64,000 nucleotides of DNA from NCBI RefSeq assembly GCF_947179515.1, contig NC_067485.1, forward strand, positions 79,046,846 to 79,110,845, read 5' to 3'. This document shows positions 10,401-23,754 of this stretch, piece by piece. This stretch comes from Apodemus sylvaticus (Eukaryota; Chordata; Mammalia; Rodentia; Muridae). Position 1 is the first letter of the stretch. The number at the start of each line of letters is the position of its first letter. The notes beneath the pieces were generated by a model, which did no database searches, had not been told where the DNA came from, and saw nothing but the letters and a program-made list of their open reading frames with translations. Both the position numbers and the translations under genes were made by a program.

Positions 10401-13400
10401 TGAATGACATACCTCCATCCCCTGAAAACAAGGAGGGAAGAACATATATGTTTTAGATCCCTGCTATGGCATGTCTTTGGAAGACTTTAGTGCAAGTCTT
10501 AGACTTAGAGAGTCTAACAGAAACCTACGATTTCTACATATATTGCAGTAAAGTTAATTTCAACTGTTATTCTCCAAATCAAACATTTCACAGCAAAATT
10601 TAAGTATATCCTATAATGTACATTTACTACATTTATACCTGTAGAAAACCACAGTACAACATTTATCACTTCAATGATTTTTTTTTTTTCTTTTTTCTAG
10701 ACAGGGTTTCTGGCTGTCCTGGAACTCACTCTGTAGACCAGGCTGGCCTCGAACTCAGAAATCCGCCTGCCTCTGCCTCCCAAGTGCTGGGATTACAGGC
10801 GTGCACCACCATGCCTGGCTACTTCAATGATTTTTAAATATAAAAATTCAGCAAGATTAAGAGAGTCTTATGCTCACAATTTTTTCATCCAAAAATTTAA
10901 ATTTTTGAGGGACTCCTAAATGTCTTATGAATATTTGCATTTCAAATAATTAAACAAATGGAATTCGCTCAATAGTAACTCTTCATCCCTATAAGCTCCA
11001 CTTTGTCCTATAAATGTCTATTCTAGGTGCTTTGTATCAGTAGAATCACACATTTGTCCTTCAGAATGTAGCACATGATTGAGGTTCTTCTGTGTATCAA
11101 AACTGTACATTTCATTATCCATCCGCTGGTAGAATCCTGGCTGGCCTCTCCTGGCTACTGTGAATGAGGTTACTATTATGTGCATTAGAATCTCAGTCTC
11201 TTGCTTTCAGTTGTTTTTAGTTTATTTCTTTTGCAAAGACTATATCCTAGATGATTCTATATTTAACTTTTTGGGAAGCTCCTGTGTCTTCTATGTCTGA
11301 TGTCTATTTTCAGTTTAAACAATTAAGCCTTTGCTGGGCACACCTGTAATCCCAGCACTCTGGGAGGCAGAGGCAGACAGATTTCTGAGTTCAAGGCCAG
11401 CCTGGTCTACAGAGTGAGTTCCAGGACAGCCAGGGCTACAAAGAGAAACCCTGTCTCGAAAAAACCAAATCCAAAAAAAACCAAACCAAACCAAACAAAA
11501 CAAAACAAAACAAAAAACCAAAACAAAACTATACATTTTATAATTTTCCTAGCTTAACATTTAAAAAAATACATAAAAGGCCAATGAACTCATACAGAAA
11601 ATGCCAAAACACCTACCCACCCAAAAATCAGGTGAGTGCTCACAAGGCTTTGGAGAGAGACTGCGCCTCTCCAGGAAAACTATGCTGCATTAGCAAGTGA
11701 CAAAGAGACTCAGTGCAACTTAACCCGTTTAAATGCATTACCACAGCCTTACCTGGTTTGGGTTTTGGCCTTACATTTTCTGCATCGTCTCCATTGATGG
11801 TCACTGTGACAACATGTGTGGTGCAGTTTGACAAGCCTGGATCCATGCACACAGCTGTGGGAAGTGACAACTGTCTTAGGAAATGAGACAAGGGCTCCAG
11901 TCCCTCGCTGCTGTTTCACTAACTGTCCTAGAAGAGGTGGGCTCAGGTCTCATTCAACATGGTACATACTCAGGAGACACTGCTGGACTTGTACAACCTG
12001 TACTCAAAAAGCTCTCTCAAGCTTCCTGGAGTTCGGGAGTCACGTGTGGGAAGTCTGAAGGCTTGGACAGTTCTGATGATGACACTAGTGAGCATGGTAC
12101 AGCCATGCTGAGGAAGGAGGAAGGGCGACTGTGCTCTCAAGGCAACTTAACCAACAATTTCCCAATTTCAGGTCCTCCAACTTGCTCCCATGCAGAGGAG
12201 CAGTCCACTCTCAGATGGAGAATAATTCCCCCTTTTTTAACTTGGAGGAAGGGGCACTGAAACACTGTCTTACTGTATAGCCCAAGTTGACCTCCAACTC
12301 TCCATCCTCCTGCCTCTGTCCTGGAGGACTAACATTACAATGTGCCACTGCACCTGGCTGGAAACCAATCTAAATCCTTGGCTCCTCTCTGCCTGCACCC
12401 CAACCATGCAGAACCCCAGCTTTAGTGATGTTCAGGAAGCTGACACCCGAAAGAAGACAAACCTGGAGAGCATTCGGCAACGTCGCCTTTGTAGCCAGTT
12501 TCCTCCTCCAGCTCCCGCAGAGCAGCTGCTTCTGGGCTTTCTCCATCTTCGATTAACCCTGGAGGACATGGGAAGCAAGTGTGCCTTGAAAATGTGACAG
12601 TTTCTAAGGAGCTGGGTTGCAAGAGTCAAAGTGATCCTTGCACACCAAGTATATTATGATAGGTTTTCCTCGGGCCTTGTGCTTCTATCTATAGATGTTT
12701 CTCACCACATGAATGTCAACCACATTCTGTACAAGGGGGACAGCACTGTGAGGAAAGGTGATTCAGTGGTAGCCAAAAGGGCTGGGTCTTGGACTGTGTG
12801 TGACTATAGTACAAGAAGCTGATTCTGGTTTCCTTTTTTTGTATGGTGACAATGTACCTTTCTTGCTTTCCTTCCTCATAGAAAAATACTGAGGCCCAAC
12901 AATGAAGAGTCAGAGGGGGGTGGACGAGGTCATTATCATGGTCACTATGAGGAACAGATAGGCCAAACATGAAGTAAATAATAACTCAGGCTTAGTTTCC
13001 TGAACATAGCCATGGAGAGAATAAGTAAAACGCAGGCCATGAAATCCCTTTCAGTGTTACTGACATCTCACTAAAATGGCAATGAAGAAGAGTTAGCTCT
13101 ATATTGCCATGGACTGGGCCTTCCCACTGCAGCCTGGGGAATGTGGCCCAGAGCTCTGCATTCTGGTAAACACTGTACCTGAGCTTCATGAACCTCGCTT
13201 TAGAAGTACATTTGTAACAGATACCACATGATAACACAATATCATTTGCAACAGATACAGGGGGGTTATTAATCTCTTCATATGGGTACAGTCCAATCAA
13301 TTGCTATAATACTGTGTATCAAACTCTGGATGGCTTAATTATAGTGAAACTAAAAAATACCTCTACATAAAACCAAGAGTTTTCTTGTCCCATGCATTTA

Positions 13401-16400
13401 TGGTAGATGGACGTGTCTTTTAGTTACAGCTTCTGCAATTCCGAGTCTGAAGTACTTACTACTATGAAACGCCTGTGAGTACAGGGCTGCTACAGGACTC
13501 TAGGGATCCACACTCAGGTCCTCTTGCTTACATTCAAGGACTTTAACGGCTGTACCACGTCCCCAGCCTTAGCAATGTGTATCACTGATTTATAGCTACC
13601 TAGACAGATGAAGCGATGCTACCATCTAAGCAAGGCAATGCTCAGTCTCAGGCTAAGGACCTGAGTGGAGTTCCTCACCTGCTGGAAACTCCAGGCAGTA
13701 GCCGCCCATTGGGGGCCGGAACTGCTTCACCAGAACGATGCACTCATGATGAAGGGTTCTCTGCAGCACAGGTATGACCGACACGACTGTCAGGAAGAAA
13801 CACAGCTGAGGAGTCCTGATCAGGAAGGTTGGCAGGCCAGCTGCCTGTTCACAGCAGTCCAATACAAATTTCAGATCTGAAGGCAAATCACTCTGAATTT
13901 GCTCTTAAGCAAATTAACTTAATCTACGTGTTGGCAGCCAAACTTGAAACTAGTCTCACCTTAAAATGTAAAAGGTAACACTGTGATTTTTTTTATTATA
14001 AAAAGTTCATTTTAATTGTCACAATATCACTTTCTACTCATCTTTTTATTTTACATAGAGTCTTACTATGCTGTTTTTACTGTCCAGAATAACTCAAACT
14101 CAGGATTTTTCTGCCTAGCCTCCCAAGTATATAGGAATTCAGATATGCACCTCCAGACCCAGACATAATTTCTTAAAAAATGAAACTGAAATGGAAACCA
14201 AGTGTGTCATACAGGGTGGAGGGTGGGAGGCTCCTCCCCATGCAGCGGTGGCCAGGGAAGTGACGTGTGTCACAGAAAGAGGTCTGCGTGCTGCGGGACC
14301 ACCTTCACACGAGAGGCCAGCTAAGGTCCACAGTGTCTGCCGACAGACTGGCTTCTGCTGCTGTAGCATATATATAAGCTACAAATAACTCGCCTTAAAA
14401 CCAGAAAGCCACTGGCTCTGGAGACAGACACCACAAAGGAGAGACTGTCTCGCAGATACTGACAGGTAAGAGCAGCTACAGTGAAGTGACTGCTTGCTTC
14501 CAGCAAAAACTAGTCAGATCAAGATGGACAATCAGAAAGAAGGACTGGTCAGCAGCTCAGCTTCCCAGACAACATCCGGCTACCAGGATGCTTCTGGAAT
14601 GCTTGTAGCCAAGACATTTCTGCCTGGAGGGAGGGGAAGCGAACTGAACACCTTTCCCAGTTCTTTTCCTTCTAACTGAATCGTGAAGGTGGGGAGGGCA
14701 TCTCACCACACCCAAAGGCACTCACCTTCAGAGCACAGAGGCTTCCAGGGGTCTAACACACCACACACAGAACAGAGCATGGCTTCAGATTATACTGCCA
14801 TGTGTTTGGCTATAAAGCTTAACACATCTATTCTTCAAAACTGTCCCTAGCTTAGAAGATGGGGGCCAGAATTTACTCACACAGAGAGCTTTGGAATGTA
14901 ACATTGTCAAACAGGAGAGTCTCACATAAAAGATCCAATTGAGGGCAATACTGCTTTAAGCTCTTTGCTTCTGTTAAATGTCATCTTAAAATCTCATGTG
15001 CTAACTTCCTTCATAAAGAGAGTTATAACAGTCATACCATCAGCAGATTTTCCCTTCCTGGTTGTAAGTTTCACTGTTTCCCAAGTTCTATGCAGGCAGA
15101 GAACAAAGAAAAAAATCATTAGTGTCAAAGGGAAAAATGTTCTTAGGTTTTCTGTAGACTATCAGCACATCATTGATGCAAGGCATGCAAATATGCTAAT
15201 CAGTGTCTGGCGCGCACAGTACAGATCTGTACTTCAGTGGCCAACTGTGCTTTCTTGTAGTGCATGTGAATAGAAAGAACTTCGCCACCACCCTCCCCCT
15301 CAGCCTCTGGCTGCCATCTAAGCAGAAAGTAGCTGAGCACTGCCTGGGGTCCCAGCATCCTCAGGACACCCCGGTCTGAATCATCACGCTACAGTGAGAA
15401 GCATAGCTGGTACAGCTTTCTAGGCCTTTCCACAGCGATGCAATCTGCCCCTAGGGACATTCCAGATGCATTTCCAAGAACAAAGGATGACATGCACAAG
15501 GTGAACCACAGAAATTATGCAGGTTTAAAATACGTGACTAAACTACACAGCTCAAGAAAGCAGAACCTTCTTCCCACTATCTGAGGAATTCAGATTTTCT
15601 TTGCAGGAGTGCAGCCTTATGTATGAGGAAAAGACAGGTTCCTGAGGGGTGGGGAGTGCTGGAAGTCATATCCTTGCTCTCTTTTATGGCTTTAATTTGT
15701 GTCAGTGATTTGTTCCTGGCTGTCTGTTCTCAGGTTTTGGTAATATCTCTGCTATTCTGCCTGTTCTTACAGGAACATCATGCAGAATTATATGGAAAAT
15801 TAGGTTACAGGAAAATATATCCTGGAAAAGGGGAGGGAATAACAAGAAACTCCCCCCTTTAGTTCTCATCTCTTGGGGGAAAGCAGCACTATAATAATGA
15901 CGGAGGTGGCCAGGCATCCACTGTCAGTGTGTCCTAAAGGGAGGATTATACTCCGCGCGCTAGGCTGCGGACAGTAAGTTATAGGACTCCCACTCCAAGG
16001 GACCTTCTTGTTTATGCTTTTTTCCTGTTGTTCTTGGGTTTTGATAATATCACATTTCTACAAAAAGTTACAGATATTTAATCTGGCTTAAAACAAGAAT
16101 CAACAAAAACACTTTCTGACTGTACACCTTTCAGAACTAGAACTAGTTTTATAGGGTGAAAATGAAAAAAACCAAGCCAAACCAAACCCACCAGACTTTT
16201 TTGCTGTGACCTGCTGTGACAAGTCACAGCAGCCTAACACTCCTGTTAGTAGCAAGAAGCCAACCAACAAGCAGTTCCCAGTAAGTAATACAGATCACAA
16301 GAGACAAAACACCTTTGCCACAGGTCTCTGTGCCTCTTAAGGTTAGTCCTAAAGACTGAAGACAGTGCGGGGCAAAGCACTGAAGGTCCCATCCCAGACA

Positions 16401-19400
16401 CTAGGAATAAGGAGAACAGAGAGGAGCTTCATTACACGGGAAGGTGAGGTCGACAGGGAGTAGAGAGCCATACATCATCACAGGAGAATAAACACATTCA
16501 ACGTCTGCGCCAAGGGCCAGATGGCTCAGCCGCTCTCCTAGGACTCAGCACATGGACACCACGGGGAGAAAGAACTTAGCCTCTGTCTCTCCACCAGCTG
16601 GGTGGACAGTTTCCTCCCTTGTGCACTGAGAGGAAAGCAGTCTGGAGGAGCCCCTCCCAGCTGCAGAACCGGTCTCCATTCAGTTACTCCACTGTCACCT
16701 TCTCAGTAGACGCCTGGTGGCTTTCTACCTCCAGCTACTGGTGCGCAGGGTAGGAGGGAGCAAAGGGTGACTCGCCCCCTCTCAAAGGCAAGGGGAAGGA
16801 CTTAACCCTAGTACTCAACACTTCTAGAACTAATTCTACATGCTTCTCCCATGATCCAGGCAGCAGCAAATAACCCTTTGATTATTTTATTCTTTATGCA
16901 TATGTTTTCCTTTGGGGTAATAGGTATTGGATTTTTTTTTTTTTTTTACAAATTAGTAAAACATGGTCTATAGCTATCCTTGAGAGCTTGACATTATACT
17001 AAGAGCTATTAATGCTGTGCATGATCTTCATTAATGACCAGAGGAAGGGTTACATATGGAAGAGGAAGAGCAAGTATGCTCCGTGCAGGCAGCACAAACA
17101 TGGTACTTAGACTTAAAAGTTCATTCCCAAATTAAAGACTAGACTCTCTGGAATGAAACCTACACACAGGAATTCGGCAGGAGTGTGGGTGGGGGAGAAA
17201 CCCCCCAATGACTGTGTTGGGCACTTTTATTCTAACTTGATACAAGCTAGTGTCACCAGACAGAGAGGGAACCTCAACTGAAAATGTCTCAGTGAGACCG
17301 AGTGTAGGCAAGCCAGTAGGCATTTTCTTAATTAGTGATTGATGGGGGAAGGCCCAGCCCATTGTGGGTGGTCCCACCCTCAGACAGGTGGTCCTGGGTT
17401 CTATAAGAAAGCAGGCTGAGCAAGCCATGAGGAACAAGCCAGCAGCGCCCTCCACGGCCGTGCTTCAGCTCCTGCCTCCAGGTTCCTGCCTTGGCTTTCT
17501 CTGATGATGAACAGTGACATGCAAGCATGACCAAACAAACCCTTTCTTTCCTCCTCCCCAAGCTGCTTTGGCCCTGTTGTTTCATTGCAGCAATAGCAGT
17601 GCTAAATGAGACAATAATTTAGATATTTTTCTGATCAATAAATACCCAAAGGCTGGCCAGGTAAAGATAACTGGGTGTGAACTGACAGATAATTTTTAGA
17701 ACAGTGGCTCTCAGTTTCCTAATGCTGCAACGCTTTAACATAGTTTCTCATGTTGAGGTGACCCAACCATAATACTGTTTTCACTGCTGCTTCATAACTG
17801 TATTTTTGCTACTGTTATGAATCATAATGTAAATATCAGTTGTTTATGATGACAACCCCCATGACTGGTCAACCCCCAAAGGGGTCGTGACTCACAGGTT
17901 GAGGACAACTGCATTAGATTTCTTAGTGTTAACGGCTGCACTTTCAGGAAAAACAGAGCCACACGATGTCACTATGCTGAGCTCTCGTACCTCTGTACAC
18001 ATTCCACCGCACGTCCTGCACTTGGCAGCACTGGCCGTCCTGGGTCTGCTTATTTCATATGTAGCTCTATCTGTCTGCATTCTGCTAATGCCTCCCACCT
18101 CTCTCCACGAACAGGATTTACTGTTTGTGCTGCTTCAGTAGAGACAATCATCAACAGATCCATGTCTGGTCACCTTGACGATCAATGCGTTTGCTCATAC
18201 AATATACAAACATGATTCTCCCATGACTGTGTAGCAAATGAGAATTTTTTCTAATAACTTGGTGTGACACAACAGCTTAATTCTATTTTATTTATCACAA
18301 TTCATTGAGTAGTAAGTATATTTAATACATTATATTTTTCCTAGTGATTCCCATTATTTTTTGTGGCATCTGGGATCATGTCCAGGGTTTGCACATGCTA
18401 GACAAGTGTCACACCACTGAGCTGTGGCCACAGTTCCTGTTAGTTATAGTAGCCATGGCTTTGTTCTCTCTCTCCTTAGTGCTGACATTAAACCCGTGGG
18501 CCATCATGCCCCGCCCCTTTATACACCACTTCCCGGAGCTTAGCACACACATATATCAGGGCTGGAGAGCTGATTCTGTGGTTAAGGACCACAGTTGCTG
18601 TTCTTGAAGAGGACTAGCATTTGGTTCCCAGTGCCCACGCTCACACTGCTTTAGTCAGGGAACCTGACGGCCTGTTCTGGGCGGAGTGGGCGCCTGTACA
18701 GCTATCCCTGCACTCCAAGGAGCTGGACCCCTAACTCGTGCTCCGCATGCTAGGGTGCTTAGTGTACCTTCTGTCTCAATTTTTGTTGAGCATTTTAGCG
18801 CATAAACCGAATTCTAAGCACTAGGTGATTTTCTAAGCAAATTCCCAGGAGTGGAACTGTGAGGTAAAAAGTTTCTTTATCTTGATATGTTATTATAGCT
18901 TAGGGAATTCTTTCCCAACATACATTACAAAGTTCTAGAGTATAAACACCTATGTTTTACTTCAAAGCCAGGAATGGTTTTGCTGTTTAGTTTTTCTAAC
19001 TTAGACATAAAAAATTTGATTTTTCTAGAAGGAAGCAATACAAGGAAGAATGCTCTGTAGCCTGTCAAGCCACAGTCACAAACTTTAGGTCCACTGCACA
19101 TGAAGACTGGAGCTAGAATTGAAGGTTGGTTATAGTAACAACTATGGTTGTTTTATTCACGGACTAGCAATGACCCAAACATTGTAGTAAGAGCTGCCCG
19201 AGTCTCTGTTTAAACTCGAGCTTCCTCAAGAAACACCAGTGCTCATTACACTCAACAGAGACCTGGAAAAACTGAAGACAGAAACAGGAGAACCGCATTT
19301 ACCTGGTTTTACCGGTGGGGTCCATGTAAGTTGTTTTTTCAAATTTGACCCATTTTCCTTCTGAGATCAACTAAAACAAAAGCAACAGTTATAAGGTTGG

Positions 19401-22400
19401 AAACTTTCAAATCAGGTTGGTCTTTTTAAAATCAAAAGGTGTATTCTTGCAGATTTTCTGTTTCCTTCTCCCAATTTGCTTCCCTCACAGGAACTTGTGG
19501 GTGAGTTTCTAGCTTGGAATAAATATTCAGAGTTGTTTTCCTAAGGGTGGATCTCGTTTTTCTAGTTTTTGTTTTTGAGTTTTTCAGGTAGAGGCAGAGG
19601 AGGGCAGAGTTAAAGTCTCGGGATGGGAGTGGTGCTGGAGCGGCTCAGTGACAGCAGGCTCTTGTCACCTGCCAAACCGAAGAAACTCCAGGGCTGTGGG
19701 GGAGAGGTTGGCGGGCAGTGCACCGGGTGGGAGAGCTAAGTTCTGAGCCCAGGAAGGGTGCAAGGCTGGCCACATGGCTGTGTAGCTGGAGGGAAGATTT
19801 TATTAGGACAGTGGACCATGGGGAAAATAAATCAAAGACTTGACTTTCTTTCTGACACCCAGGTTCCCACCCAATCCAAGACAGACACCAGGAACTGCTC
19901 TGCACACACAGAGGAGTCTGGGCGGGTCACTCACCTATGGCAGGCTCTATAATGAGCTGAGGAGGTTTCTCTGTGAACACGACGCCCTTTCTTACTCGAC
20001 CCAACCCCCGCCAACACCAACCTAATCATTATCTGATCTGTTCACAGACAATATGGAAAAATTCTAAATCAAAAAGATTTTCAAGAAAGTGTTAAGGACC
20101 CAAGTCCTGAGATGAACTATTTAAAATTTACCCACTACAACAACTGGTTCCTGAGAGAAGAAGCCCCTAAAAGCTTCACTTAGTGACACAGTAAGAGGCA
20201 GACACTTAGTTCTAGAACTCAATGGAATTTGATCTACAATGAACAATTAAAGTTTTTATTATTTTAAATGTTTATGCCAGGATAACAGATAGCTAAGATG
20301 TAATTACTAAATATGAAACCTCAAAACCACGTATTTGTTTTTTTTATCTAGGGCAATTTTTAGAAAGAATTTCTCAGGAGCCAAAATCTACTTACTCTCA
20401 ATTTCATTAATACATGGATTAAGGTGGATAAAGCACAATGTAGCTTAGTCTAAAATGGAAGAGAAAACCATGTGCCAAGTATTTCCAAGAATGCAAACTC
20501 CAGCTGGGTGGCGCTGGCACACGCCTTTAATCCCAGCACTTGGGAGGCAGAGGCAGGCGGATTTCTGAGTTCGAGGCCAGCCTGGTCTACAGAGTGAGTT
20601 TCTGGACAGCCAGGGCTACACAGAGAAACCCTGTCTTGAAAACCCCACGGAATGAGAACCTGCCTGTGTCTTCTCTCTACCCTGGCTAGTCTGTGGGTGG
20701 GGAAAGGGCCGGAAAACAAACTCCACCCACCTCCTCTGAAATAACTCGCTGCTTGGCGGGAGGAGAAGAGTCTGTTGATTCCTGGGTATCCATTTCGACC
20801 TGCTGGCCTCCACAGTCCTCAGGCGGAAACTTCAAGCTGTAAGGAAGTGAGTGAGGTTTGTTCAGGCTCCCGCACCACGGGCAGTAAAGGACTTACTAGT
20901 GAAAAAAGATTATCTACTGACAGCGTCACGGGCCTCTCTGGGAGAACGCCTGAGAAGGCGTGCAGAGCCCAGAGCCGTTCTGCTTACACTCAGCTTGCAC
21001 TAACCAGGGTCCCGGTAAGGTCGGCTCATTCTCAAAGTCAGAGCAACTAGATATGCGCGTTATCAAGCATGCGCACTGCTGTGTCCCATTTACCCTTAAA
21101 AGTGAGCGAGGATCTATGTCAGTGAGAGTTAGCCAGGGACAGTCTACTAGGAGCCGATCCCGCCTCCCCCGCACCCTCACCTCCCGCCTCCCACTGCACC
21201 CTCACTCTCTCTTGGATTCCGCTCCATTTCTGGACTCGCCTTTCTAAAGCTTGGATTTACACTGGCTAGTGACTGCTTACGCTTCTCACCTTCTTGCTTT
21301 CGGTGTTGCCACTGCGAAGCCTAGCGGGGACCCCCCCCCCCCTTTCCTTCTCCAGCGACCCCTTTCCATTGGTTCACAGTGAGCCGCACCCTCGGCTGCA
21401 CTGGACTGGACCCTGGTTAGTGCAAGCGCCTTCAGCCTGGCACCTCAGTGTACACCAGCAAAACAAGTGTCTTAAAGGGGTTTTTGTTAACAAACGGACT
21501 TTCCTCTGCTCTCTAGAACCGCTGTTCGCCGGCGGACTGGGCTCGGGTGTGGCACACCTGGCTGCCCTACAGCCCTGAGCGCAGGCCCTAGTCCTTCCCG
21601 GCACCCGGCACCCAGCAGAACGGCTGGGGCCATCCTGAGCCCCCCCAAGGCGTTCTCTTCCACCCCCACTCTTCATTCCTCCATATCTTCTGAGGTTTCT
21701 CAGAAGACCTTCCCAAGTCCTCAAAACTATTCCCCTCCTCACTCCTGGGCTTAGGGCGTGGCTTCGATTCCAGGACCCCCACCTTCCTTAAATATCAAAA
21801 TTCACGTGGTCACTTAAGTTAAATGGTGTAACATCTGTATTTAACCTAACCTTAAATTTATATCCTCTTGTAAATTTCAAATAATCTCTGAAACACATAA
21901 TATTTAATATAATGTCTATGCTATATAGACATTATATAGTATTGCTCAGGGAATAATGAAAAAATAAAAGTACTTAAGTTCAACAGAGATACAGCCCCAC
22001 CTCACCCCTAACACTTCCTACCTGTAACTGGTTGAAATTGAGTTTACAGACTCCACCGCATCGGCTGTGTAGGCATCGATTTTCTTACCAACAGTCTACA
22101 ACCCAACCAACAACAAAGCAACATGCATTCAAACTCCTTTGTGCCTTAAAAAAACAAGTCAATTCTGATGACAACGGCAGGCTAGCCCTCACTGTGGTAG
22201 GCCCATCACATACGACCAACACTCAACGGTCAGATGAGAGAAAGGCTCTGACTTCTGGGATCCCTCCTCTAGAGGGGAGGTAGAACCAACAGGAGAAGTT
22301 TGTCAAGGGAGCCCCAGTTTTAAGGGGGATAAACACAGTGAGGAAGACTCCAGCTCTGAAGAGACTCTGGAAGGGAGCAACAGACTACAGTTCAGTCAGT

Positions 22401-23719
22401 CAGTCACTCAGCATGCTGACATGTGCGGCCTGCCCAGGAGAACAGGCAAGCTGGGGACTCCTCTGAGAAGTGACTCAGAAGTCCTTTTCCTTAGGTAGGC
22501 TTTAAAAGTGTCACCGACTGCGAGAAATGGTTTCCACCACCACAGGTAACCAACAAAGACCACAGCCAACCCGCCAAAGTGGGAGACCCAGCGAGCCCCA
22601 CCCCGCACACTGCAGACTCACAGACAAGAGTGGAGATCTCTTCTTGGTTTCTTGAGACAAGACCTCGTGGAGTTCAGGCAAGATGCTAGGGCCTCCACTG
22701 GTCAGGTGCTGGGATCAGAGAGGCCTGGGCCACTGAGTCTGGCTAGAGAGCCTTTGATCTTCTAGAGATCCGTTCCTTCTGACCAATGACACACAACAGA
22801 AGGAAACGTGCTGATGCAAGGAAATTTCAACTTCTAATTCTAAAGAAAAAGAACTTTTAGGCAGATGCAGCTCTACAGACGGACACACTCACTGTGTCTA
22901 CAATGGTATGAACACTTGCGCTAAGTGCCTCGCCCATAAAGTTCTTTAGCTTTCTTTCTTTTTTTTTAATTGGTGGAATCTGGGGCTTGCCTCATCCTGT
23001 GTGTTGGGAATACAGGTGGGAGCACCACGCCCGCCAAACGCCAGGTGGGGCCGGTTTTGAGAACCGGCTAGGAAGAAATTGCAAAAGGTGGGAGTACTCC
23101 ACGGAAACTGAAGTCAAACTAAGCACAGGGGGACATATGGCCACCAAGCTCTCCAAAGCTCAGCCTTTCCCCCACCTCTGTTTAAAAGAAAACCGTACAC
23201 CCAACTGACGTCATTGACATCTGTACACACATTCCCAAGAACATTTGGTGGGGTCCCTGCACGCTAAGTACATAACCCTGCCTGGTTACAGCACACTGTC
23301 CTGTTAGTACTCCAGGTGGTTCTGGCTCAAAACAGCGAGTATGAGGTTCTATGAAAGGGACGCACACTAGTGGCTAATACTAAATCAATCTGTGTATTTC
23401 ACAGTGAGTAACGGCAGCTGGGTGGATCAGGAGGCACAATTTCACAGGCGACAAAGGTAGCAGACAGCGAGAGAAACAGTCTTCCCCAGAGGAGACACAA
23501 CTGGTGGCTCAATACCAGATGGTTGATCCTGAAAACAGGAGATATTTAGGACTATAACATGCAATAACAATTAATGAAGCCGGGCGGTGGTGGCGCGCGC
23601 CTGTAATCCCAGCACTTTGGGAAGTAGAGGCAGGCTAATTTCTGAGTTTGAGGCCAGCCTGGTCTACAGAGTAAGTTCCAGGACAGCCAGGGAAACCCTG
23701 TCTCGAAAAAAACCAAATC

Positions 23720-23754
<35 letters not shown>

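Larger units (their letters stand above)
10422..11752 (-). other. Nudt5 intron upstream of the microexon
   Basis: Contains two B1 elements in opposite orientation (10680-10819 minus, 11333-11528 plus). The remaining sequence is AT-rich with no supported feature. Confidence 0.65.
13787..19302 (-). other. Two Nudt5 introns either side of the exon at 15038-15087
   Basis: Contains an old antisense B1 (14046-14152), a 10-bp-arm hairpin (16211-16232), an old rodent repeat (17290-17615), URR1 (17702-17911) and a B2-like SINE (18559-18785). The stretch 15,300-16,900 appears to be unique DNA with no recognisable gene. Confidence 0.6.

Noticed and set aside
11883..12260. 125-codon open frame on +
   Set aside because: Antisense to a Nudt5 intron; no domain and no splice context.
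21374..21742. 122-codon open frame on -
   Set aside because: Arg/Gly/Cys-rich composition is explained by the GC-rich block. No family resemblance.
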